NCBI GenBank assembly: GCA_036924085.1
Contig: JAVGWX010000003.1
Location: 127,764,974-127,828,973, forward strand
Direction of reading: 5' to 3'
DNA length: 64,000 nucleotides
Source of the DNA: Ariolimax columbianus
Taxonomy: Eukaryota > Mollusca > Gastropoda > Stylommatophora > Arionidae
Part shown: piece by piece, positions 45,352 through 57,300 of the stretch
Layout: each line of letters begins with the position of its first letter
Position numbering within the stretch: the first letter of the stretch is position 1
Notes under the pieces: model-generated
What the model was told of the DNA's origin: nothing
Seen by the model: the letters and a program-made list of their open reading frames with translations, nothing else
The model's database searches: none
Program-made: the position numbers and the translations under genes

Positions 45352-48300
45352 CTGTGTTCAGTGAGAGAAGACAGACAAATAAGAGGAACATGAGATAAAA
45401 ACATAAAATACTTGAGATAATCATCATCACACATCCGATACCCTTTGGAGCATAAAGCCACAATGGATGCTCCCCATTTGTTTTTATACTGCCTTGGGTT
45501 CCACCCACAAGATTTGAGCAGAACTCACTGGTCTCATCATCTGCTGTTTATCGCCAGGTATTACTTGGTCTCCCCACATGTTTCTTTCAGTGTGGGTTTC
45601 AATCCAATACATTAAATGCCTGGTAATATTGCAATGCTTCTTTCTGAAGGTGTATCCTATCAATTTCCAATGAGCATAGAAATTTAACAGGTATTTCTAC
45701 TGAGTTTGTCTTCCTTAGTTCATGTCTGTCTCCCACCTGCCAGTAGCAATCAAGCGTGTGTCTCAATTGGTCTAGTTTTTACCCTTTGAACTGTCTGGAC
45801 TGAAAGACACTTTTAGCAGCCATGCTACTGCCAGAATCATTCTTGGGGTCATATAACTACCACTAACCTAACAAGGTGGGGACATGCACGAGGAGAGCTA
45901 ACAAGAGAGGTCTGGTGATAAAGGTCAAGTGATGGTAAGGTGGACTAGAGACAGAAGCCACAAGTGATAAAGGTCAAGTGATGGTAAGGTGGACTAGAGA
46001 CAGAATCCACAGGTGACAAAGGTCAAGTGATGGTAAGGTGGACTAGAGACAGAAGTCACAAGTGATAAAGGTCAAGAGATGGTAACATGGACTAGAGACA
46101 GTGATAAAAGATAGATTGTATCCTTCCAAGAAGATTGTAAAAAGTGACTGAAGAAAGTTGTACATGGGGTCAACAATTTCATCCCCAATAACAATTGCTA
46201 TACATAATGTTGATTATGAAGGAAAAAAAACCCATCACATTACTGTCTGTCCACATTACAGCCTGGATTCACTGCGTGCCATCCCCCATTGATGGCATTC
46301 TTGCTCTTCACTTTCTCATTGAGATACACTGGGAATTCAATCACCTCTTCCACATCACCCTCAGGGCTGTCTTTGGCTCAGTGGACAGATCTGTCATGTG
46401 GAATGCTTTAAAAGAAGTGAGAGTTCCCAACACAGTGCAATGTCTAATCGAGCAGCTACATTGCAACACAGGAGCCACAATCTCTCAGACAAGTTCTCAT
46501 CATCTGGTGCCTGAAAAGAATGTATCCTCGCCCCTGCATTGTTCTATCGTGTCAAGGACTGGATGTTCAGTCAGCTGAAGATGTACAGCCTAGGAGTCAC
46601 TATCAGACAGGTGTGCATGATAGACCTCAAATACGTAGATGGCATAGTCATACCAGGCTCCCACCTTAGGGCCTGATAAAACCAATGGAGCACCTAGTAG
46701 ACCTTACATCATTATTAAGCATCCATATTTCATGGGCAAAAACTAAGATACAAAGCCTTGGCTGCAATCCCACAACAACGCCGATGGCAGCTATGTCAAC
46801 TCTAGTGAGGATTTCATTTACCTGTCCTGACTGGCGCCTCTATGAACGTCCTGCATCAAGTCTAGAACCAACAGAGGCTTTCACTGAAAACCAAGCTACT
46901 AATTTACATAACCTGTGTCGTCCCTCACCTTGCTGTAAGGTTTCAAAGCCTAGACTATTATGAAGGGTGATCAGAAGCACACTGAAGCGTTCTATGTGCA
47001 CAGCCAGAAGTGCATTCTTGTGATCCACTGGTATGACTGGTCTCAAACGATGGGTCATCCAATGGACAGGCCATGAGAGCACACTTACCATGCTAAACTG
47101 TTGCAGCTTAACTCTATTTGGACATGTGGCCTGCCTTGCCCAAGATGTCCATCCGGCCAGCCTTGCCCAGGATGTCCCTGCGGCCAACCTTGTCCAGGAT
47201 GTTCCTGCCCACCAGCGTTTGAAGCAGGTCATGGACATTAAGGCTGGGAAGCGACTCATGCCGTCATGGTTTTGCAATCACAGCTCTCCACGCACCAACT
47301 GGCTAGGTCAATCCAGAAAGATGTTGTGGTTGTTATTATCCCATAGCTTCTGAGCAAGCCTGCTCTTGGCAGCCCAATGCCATTCTAATATATATACATG
47401 TCTTCTTCAGCTGTGTCACTGCTCCGTACAGTGTTTTAGTAATTGTTGGCAGTGCTTGTAAGAATCTTTTCCTCACGTCCGCAAGCGCCTTGCACTCAAT
47501 GAGTAGATGTCGAACTGTTTCATCAGGATAAGAGCAATGTCTGCACAAGGGCAGGTCTGGGGATTGATGCGGTTCAAGTGGCTATTGACTCTAGTATGCC
47601 CTGTTCGAAACTGAAAGATGAGACTTTGATCTCTTCTATGTAGTTTTTTGTGTCATCGTTACTTTTTGGCTATGACATTTCGCTAAATACACTGCGACCT
47701 GTTATTCCTGTCGCCCACCTGTTCATCCAGAAAGATAAAAAGGCTAAGAAACAGGTTGAGTCGTATATGGTCTGAACTGCACCAATTCGCCCTCACTCCA
47801 TGGGTTAAATGCTATCTTGTCTTGTTTCCTACTGTTTGTCCTCTATCAATTACCCCCATAGATGAATAAGAGAGCTGCAGATCAGCAAACGTACCCATAC
47901 CTCTTTACAATGATTTCTTCCAGGTGGTGGGGAATGACAGACATACCATACCTACAGATAGGCTGGTAAAACTGATGGAGGAATGATAAGATAGCCAACC
48001 CAGATGAATATGCTATATCTCTGACAGAATGTGATGAACCTAGGATACCATTACACTAGAATGCCTTACATTAGAGATACATGAAAGATGCATCCATACC
48101 TCCACTTCATAATCATGATGCCTCTAAGACAACAGACTTTATACCAGCTCAAGTGCCACCTTGGTTACCAAGTCCAGTGCTGCTCTCCCACACCTGGGTA
48201 GAACAGTGGCATGTATGCTACCAGGACCCCAAATAATATACAATCACTAGGCATCCTCCAGCTTAACATATAAAGAAATCAAAAATAAAAAGCTAGAGCT

Positions 48301-51300
48301 GATTTAGCTTCTGACAGACCTTTAAATGCATGTGGCACTCATTCAGGAAACTTATCTGGAATGATATCCAAGCAGAGGTTTCTGCTCTTAAAACCAATGA
48401 CAAAACTAATCTACATGAAATGATAGTTTGGATGGAAGGAAGGCCACTGAAAACATTTAACACAAACAACCTACTAAAAACACACCTTTACCACTGGTCT
48501 GAGGAAACTAATCATTGTCAGTGACATAAATGGTCACTTCCCTCTGAGATTGGAACCCAACATGAACGACCATAGAGGAACCAACTACTCACTACTATGC
48601 TAATCCTGCTGCAGAACACCAACCCCACACCGATACTGCTACCCCAAACCAGTGGATCAAAAGGCGGATCACACTTCACCTTTGCAACAGCCAATAACAC
48701 ATTTATTGCTCAACTAGAATCCTCAACAACATCAGAAGTGACCCTAGACCATACTCCCTCAGATCACCAATGCAAAGGAGAAAGTAAAAAAAAACCTCAC
48801 ATAACATGACTCCAATGGAATTACAAAAAGGTAGACTTGCAGCTTTTCAGGAGATAAGAACGCCAACATTTTACGGATATCAAAATTACGCAGGACATAG
48901 ACGAGGCCTATAGTAAAACTGATATGGCATTGATCAAATCTACAAAGAAATCCACCCCATGAGGTTACAGGAAAATGCTCAAACCGTACTGGAGTGTACA
49001 ATTGGAGAAACCTGTTAATGAGACAAACAAACAGGAAGACAAAACAAGAAACAGCCTATCCATGCTAACAAAACCAATCGTAACTGGTTTACTACCAAAG
49101 TCAAATTACTGAGAAAACAAGCAAACAGAGAAGCATGGGCTAATTAACATGGAGAGTTGAACCTGTAGAAGGATTGAAACAAAACATAGAGTCTCATAAT
49201 AGACCGTTCAGAAATAAAAATCTAAAACATAGCACAGGCACGGAATTGCTAACACGAGACACTCAGAAAGCAGAAGGCCTTAATAAGTTCTGCCAATGTT
49301 AATAAAAAGATCAACATTCACAACACCAACTATATATTGGCTATGTCTCCACTTAGTAATCAATTATATTATTTGCTCCCCGTTCAAGTCATTGCAAGCA
49401 ATAACCTCTTTCAAAAGCTCAGCAGAATACAAAATGCACATGAAATCAATACTAACATACAACCTAAGGAGAGAACACTTAATTGTGGAAACACATGAAA
49501 GATACTTATACAAAGGGCTTGTCATAGGTCTTTACCCTGACCATGAAGGAGTAGTAGGAGAAAGTTGGCACAGTGCTTATTCCTTCTCAATGTAGCCACC
49601 AACTGAATTTATACATTTCTGCCATCTCTGTGTGACTTTGAAAAGACCTTTAGAATAAAGTTACCTATTTTTCGAACTAAACCAGTTATCACAAGCCAGT
49701 ATGACATCTTCGGCACTATCAAAATGATTCCCTTTCAGCTGTTTTTAAAGTTTTGGGAAATGAAAAAATATGGGTCATAATGGTAAAATGGTCTCATCTA
49801 CTGTCACCATGGTTGGCAACAGTTTTTCGACCGACACATTTTGAGCAACTGGCCACAGCAATCAACCCTCGTTTGTTTCTGTTCACGTGTCAGCAAACAC
49901 GGAACCCAGCAGGCACACACTTTTCTCATGTTCAGTCTGTTGTGTAAAATGATAAAAATTGTACTTTCATTCAGTTTTGCGGACCTAGATATCTCTGCAA
50001 TTGTCATTTTCCTATCCTGGTCAATAATTTTCTTTACTCCTGCAGCATTTTCCTGGTTGCACTCTAAGGATGGTCTTCCTTATCTTGGAAGATCAGCAAC
50101 ATGGGAACGGCCACACTTAAACTGCCTTCACCAGTTTTTTTACAGAAGCATACAAAGGACAGAATTCCTCAAACACTGGTTCCATTACCCTGTATATTTC
50201 TGTAGGTGTTTTTCCCTGGAACATCAAGAATTTTATCACAGTTCTGGCCTCTGATTTCTCTATTGTTCTGACAAACCTTGAGTAGCAGATATGGTCAATA
50301 AGGGTGTTGCGCCATGCACCATATCGGGTAAACTCGTCGAGGAGGGAAATTTATACTTCTTAAGTCCAGTACAAATTGAGTGAGCAACATATGTGCGAAA
50401 TTTCAACTTTCTCCTCCTTCTCCGTCATAGTCAGGGTAAAGATGTATGACAAGCTCCTTGTAAATGGACACTACGGAGGAATATCGGAAAATTATAGAAT
50501 ATTCACACCAAAAGCATAGAATAAAAAAAGACATCTTTCCTAAAAAAAATGCACAAGACACTAGCATTAAAACCAGAGGATAGAAGGCTTATAGATTCCA
50601 TCAATAATGAACCACATTGCTGGCAGGCGACTAACTCCATAGAAAGAACTGTACTCTCCAACCCCTCTGCAGATACCCTACCATCTTTGCTGAAAACTAT
50701 CACCTTGGAAACTATACTTGTATCCAAAAAAATATAATCCATGAATACACACATAGATCTGCTACTATAAATATCACCAAGACTGGATATGACACAGTAA
50801 TTAAATACCCTTACCTGCATTGAGAATACCCCTGTATCTTCAGCCCCTGTTGACAGACTTGTTCTGGCCACGAAGCAGAAATAATAGCAACAGAAAAGGC
50901 TTTTTGTTGAATAGTCTCAGATTTTGAAAGTAGCATTAAACGTGAGAAAATTATGATTTTCTCAGACTCAAAATCTGTGCATCAAACCTTTGAAAACAGA
51001 ACGTCTCCAGATGTTAATAACATCTACAAATTAACTGATCAACTGTCTAGCTGAAGTGGTGCTCCAGTGGATACCTGGCCATGTTGGAGTCTCAAGAAAT
51101 GAGAAGGCTGATGAACTGGCCAGAAGGGGGGCAACACTACACAACCACTTGCTAGTATCACACTACAGACTTGCAGGCAGATCATGAGAAAGAACTACAG
51201 ACAAGAATGGTTAAATCAGTGAGCTACATTCCAGATAAGCCTAATATATTTTAGACCCCAAGCAAAGAAAGATCCCCAGGACCTAGCCAAGCAATTGAAA

Positions 51301-54300
51301 ACAAGAGACCAAAGTTTGATCTTCAAGCTGAGAACCATGCCTCCCTCAACAAACATCTGAATAGAATAGACCCAGTATCAGCTGAGCACCTTCTAACAAT
51401 GTGCCCAGCGCTAACCAGCCTGCACAACTAGCAGCTCCCACCGCACCCAACCATACACAACACACCACCACAACAACTGAGCAACACATGTGCGTTTGTC
51501 CAGGAGGCAATGGACTGTCAAGACCTACAAGCTCGCAGCTATAGGGATTATATCATCATGATGGTGTGGAGTGTTAGAGAATGACATAAAAAGAAACATC
51601 AAAATTGTCCTCTTTCCACACATGTCTTAGAAGGATTTATATATTTTTCTGGCCGAACACCACCACCAACCAGGAACTGCTTGTCTGAAATAATCAAGAA
51701 TACTTACACATCATCATAACCAGTCAACGCTGGAATTTGAATGGCCATGCCAAAAAAATAGAAAATAATGCCATCACCAGAACCACCATTGCATGGACCT
51801 CAGAAAAAGGTGAAAGTGATACAGACCTAAAACAACTTCATGAAGAGATATAGAAGCTGAACTTGAAATAATGAATCATGGATGGTGAACTGCAGAAAGG
51901 ATGGCTGCAGACTTGGTGAAGAGGAAGTAGTTTGTTGCTGCCCTTAAAGACACCATCAGGTATGATAGTCACTGACCACTGTGTCAGTCACTGACCAGGG
52001 ATCTAAGAAGTGGGGGGTGTTTGCTGCTGCCCTTAAAGACAACATCAGGTATGATAGTCACTGACCACTTTGTCAGTCACTGACATGTAAAGGGATCATC
52101 TGTAGTGGTGACCCTAGGTTTCACATTGGGAAAAGATGACTAAATCATCACACAGACCCCACGGAAAGATAAATGTCTTCTATAGTTACAATCATGTTTT
52201 TCCTAGTCCTTAATTAAACTGTGTTTCATTTGCTTACCCCAAGCCTTTAATTAGACTGTAGTCCGCTGAGGCTTTGTGTACCACAAGGACAAGAATAGCA
52301 CCAATCCCCCACAGAGAGCATGTCATAAGAGGTGACAACTGTGTGACATGGCATAACACCGGCCATGATAGGTGCTTTGTTAAGAGCAGAATAGATAGCA
52401 CCTAGGCTGTGGGTCCACTTTGCTCTAGTGTTTGAGTCTATTATGATGAACTTGCACATCGGTTAATCATCCACCATTTTGGAGTAATTAGCTGCCCGAG
52501 CCTAGTCTGCAAAGCAGGAAATCCTCCTACGGCTACATCCAGCTCACATCAGAACTGGGATCTGCACAGGAGCAGATGTACAGGTTGACTAAGACTATGT
52601 TTGCTTACCCTAAGTCCTTAGTTAGACTGTGTTATAATTGCTTACCCTAAGTCATTAATAAGATTGTGTTATATTTTCCTACTCTAAGTTCCACTGGAGC
52701 GAGGTAAAAGTGGAGTACCACAGGGCTCGGTTTTGGGACCAATTTTATTCTTTATCCATGATTGCAAAATTAGCTGATGACACAAAACTATGCAGTAGTG
52801 TCTCATCTAAAGCAGAAGTGGATATATTGAGGTCGGATTTAGATAAAATTTTAGAATGATCTACAAGCTGGCAAATGGAGTTTAATGTAGATAAATGTAC
52901 AGTCATCCACATGGATAGATCCAATATGGAACATAATTACAGAATGTGTGAGAACAATATTATAATGACAGAAAAGGAAAGAGAAATATGGGTTATAATA
53001 GATCATACAGGTAAGGTGAGTGAGCAAGTTCAGGAAGCAGTGAAAAAGGCAAATGTAATGTTAGATATGATAAAAAGAAATATTAAACATGGGAGCAAGG
53101 AAGTGATAGTCAAACTGTATAAAGCATTAGTTAGACCTTGATTGGAGTACTGTGTACAGGTGTGGAGTCCTTATCATAGAGGAGATTTAAACTTGCTGGA
53201 AAGGATAAAAAAAGAGCAACAAAGCTGATAGTGGAATTCCAATTATGAGGAAAGACTCAGAAAATCTGGCCTACAGTGTCTAGAAAAGAGAAGAATTCAA
53301 GGTGACTTAATACGGGTTTATAAGATAATCAAAGGAATGAATAAATTAGACTATAACAAGTTTTTCAATATACAACCTCCTACAAGAACAAGAGGGCAAA
53401 TTAACTAAAGAATAGTCCAGATTAGATATTAGGAAATATTTCAGCTTGGAATGCATTTCCACAAAAAGTAGTGGAGGCAGGGACAATTAATGCATTTATG
53501 AATAGATTGGATCCGCATAGCTTTTAGAGCAAGGAAATGTAAATGAAACTGGTTGTATACAGACTCTGCATAGTCTTCTAAACCAGTATAAAGACGTTAA
53601 GTTAAGGTTAAATATGTTTCACAATTTACTGCCAAAACAAGTAGATACACGGTTCAAGTCATGATTAAAAGGTAAGTCAATTTGAGATAAAATAATAAAA
53701 TTAGAACACATAGTTTTGTCATAGTAAATAATATTTCTCAGATGTCTACCTTGTGCTTGTGCGTATTTTGTCAGGAACACAGAAGAAAGGTATTTTATGG
53801 ACTGGGTGGCCAAAGTTATAAGGATTAACTCATTAATGATTCTTATATATATATATAAGCCTCCTGAAATCGAATGTGCTGGGTCAAAAGGTGCAGATAT
53901 CGCAGCCTCATTGTAAACCACGACACAAAAGTCCTTTTCAGGACGAACACTGAAGATGAAGAAGGAATCAAATAACATTTAAACATGGCAGCATTTTACA
54001 ACAAGCAAACACAAAGTATTACTGGGAACTTACCTAAAACTCTGGCATGTAACTCTAGAACAATTCTCCTAGTTGGGTCCTTCCTGCTGGTAATTGTGAT
54101 CGATTCCTGCATGATCTTTTCCTTTAGGGCACTGAATGTTAGAATGAGGTTATGACCTTTTCCTGAATAAAAGGATTAAAAGAGACAGATACAATAAATT
54201 GGCAAGATTAATGGTAGTGAGAACGTTGGAGGGATATGAGATAACATTTTATAACAGAAGACAGAAAGTGTAATATGAGACAACACATTCCATTCTTCAG

Positions 54301-57300
54301 ACAACTTCTTGCTACTTGCAAAGCCCTTTTCAGGGTTTGGTCGTGGAAGATTGAGAACGAATGAAGAAGAGGAAGAAACAGATAGAATGTAATAAGGTGG
54401 ATTGGAGATAAAGATGAGATGGTAAAATGGACGATAGATAGAAGCCACAGAGGATAACAAATTATCTGATAATAAGGTTCTCTGGTGATACAACATTAGT
54501 ATGATATTGTGGACCAGAGATTGTAGGCCGGAAATAGTAGCCTCAGGTATTAAAAATGTCATTGGATGATAAGATGGGCTAATGATAAAAAGATGAGATG
54601 AAATCGAAAGATGTTTATATGGATTAGTGGTTGAAGTTAAAAGTTGATAATATGGACTAGTGGTATTACTCAAAAGGTGTTGCAGTGCACTAGTGATAAA
54701 ATGTAAATAGTGTTTAGGTGGACTAGTAATAAAATGTAAAGTGTTTGGGTGAACTAGTGATAAAATGTAAATAGTGTTTGAGTGGACTAGTGGTAAAATG
54801 TAAATGGTGTTTAGGTGAACTAGTGGTAAAAGTCAAAAGGTGATGAAAAATATGATTCAGTTCTAATGCTGTTGATGCTAAATGTAGTGTGGAGTGACAA
54901 GGATGTTATAAAACAATGATTAATGAGGTGGGCTGATTCCATATTAATCTAAGAAGTCTGGCTAAGCCATATGGATGAGACATAAAGCAACACATTATCT
55001 TCACACCAGACAATTGAATGAAAAAGCTCTGGAGTAAATGACGAAATTCAGGTTTCTTGGACATGGAAAAGGCACTTGATAAAGTTACCTGGAAATGACT
55101 GAAGAGAAAGAGCCACCATGCACCTTTAAGCATTAGTCATGGCAACATATCACCATATCCTTTCATGTTACTCAAGTATAATGTCATCAAAGCCTAAAAG
55201 GAGAGGGCAAAAAATATACTGAGTTGGGAAGATGAGACCAGTTTACACATCAGAGATGGCATTCGCTAATGATGTGGCACCGATCTCCAAATCAGAAGTC
55301 TATCTCCAATCAATCAATCTTCAAATCTGGAAAGAGGATCTGGAGAAGAGAAGGATGATCTACATTAAGAATGCTACAACAGCATCTCACCTACCATCTT
55401 CTGAAGGGCTGATAGACTCAATTTTCACATGGATATTCTCCAAAGGATCAAATATGACATCCTCTCCAAGGTCATCTTCAATGGAAAACTGTACATCATA
55501 GATATGCATGACTTGAAGAAAACCTAGTCTTATATTCATTGTATCCTGTCCCAATGGCTCAACCAGAATTTTTGAGTCATGTGCTTCAAGATCATCTGCA
55601 AGAAAGAGTATTTATTGTTGTATTAGCATTACAACTCTAAACACTAGAAAACGTGCATCAATCTAGAGTGATCAGATGTGTATCATTATTATTTCATCTG
55701 CCCACTTCAATCATTACCCATCATGGGGAAATGCAATGTTCTGTCATGAGCCCCAATTGTGGTCTTTAACATCATCAATACATCTATTTTAGGTCTACCT
55801 CTTGCTCTGCGTGTTTGATGCTAACAGCTTGCACAAGAAGATGATTTTGAGATATTCTTGGTGATTTGATCAAACCATTTAATTCTGTGTCTATCTTTAT
55901 ATGTTTTGCATTGTGTTATTCATTCTTTATCTCTAAATCTGTCTCTCCCAGTGTATAAAAGAAATATTTTACAAAGATAAACTAAGTAAGTTAACATGAT
56001 TTGAAGAAATACAGAACATAAAGAGCGAATATTGTTGGCTAGAACCATAATTAAAATATTTGTTCCTGAAATGGATTAATCTTTTGGCACTCATACACAA
56101 TCTACCCCCTTTCCCTCTCCCCAATTTATGACTAGAAGTTATCGATCATAGGAATAAATACCACCTCCAGACTTTCACCCAAGTCAGATTGACACACTTC
56201 CTTAGTATGTCAGTGTTGTGAGCTCATGAAAATATCAAAAAGATTGAAAAAATTGTTGCTTTAGAAAGGGGAGAGAGCAGTAAAATAATAGAATATGAAT
56301 CATTGATAAATATAGCATCATCATAAAGCTAGGATTTATATAAGCACTCATAAGGCACATTGCTTGCTAGATAGCAAAGAGATTTCAGATGCATACTAAA
56401 ATCCAGAGATTAAATCTCAGCCCATTTAAGTGATATCACTATGTCACAATGTTACAAAGATTTAGCAATCTTACCACAAGAACAAGAACTGGGAGGTAGA
56501 ATAACTGATAGAACTTAAGTTAGGTGAATGTACTAAGGAAGCCCGTGACAGCTGGGATGAATGGAGGCATGTGTTAAATTGTCAGAATGACTTGACAGAT
56601 TGATTGATGGATTGACTAACTGATTACAAATGATTGATTAAATGATGTCAGTTAAAGACAACTAGCAAAATTAATAAAAATGTTAATAAAAACAAAGCAT
56701 TACTTTTCAAAGGCTTCATTATTGTGACAGATGGACTGATTGATGTATTAACTAACTAGGTGATTGATTGTATTTACATCTACAACAAATTCTGGTTCCA
56801 TAGTTATTTCTTTTTTTGTTTACTAGTTTTTATTTTTGTCATTATTGGGACTAAAACACATTGAACAGGTGAAAGAAAGCACATTTCAGTATAAATAATT
56901 TTTTTTAAAAACATATAACAAAGCTCGCATTACCTTGCTGCTGAGGTTCAACAAAATGGGCATGATGCACAGATTGTTTGAGCCGCTTTTTATGTACAGG
57001 ATTGCTATCTTCATGGCCAGGGTTTGACTCTTCTGTTTTACTTGCATCAGGGCCAATTTGGCTAGACATTCCTAATGCTGTCGTTTCCTAAGTAAGACAA
57101 TAATGTTGACACATAATAAAAACAATAACCAGATAACTCAAAACAACAATAGATCATTACATTACTTTTTTGGATTCAGCACACCTTTTTTCTCTCTCAC
57201 CTTCCTTCCCACATACATATATATTTCCATACAATCGGACACTGGAGTAGAGACTAAGAAGTCTGGCTAAACCGGAGGGACAAGACACAAAGCAGTTTCA

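Noticed and set aside
54176..54673. Minus-strand 165-codon frame in intron 3
   Set aside because: Ser/Ile/Pro-biased translation of purine-rich intron and SINE-tail sequence; no conserved motif, inside a spliced intron.
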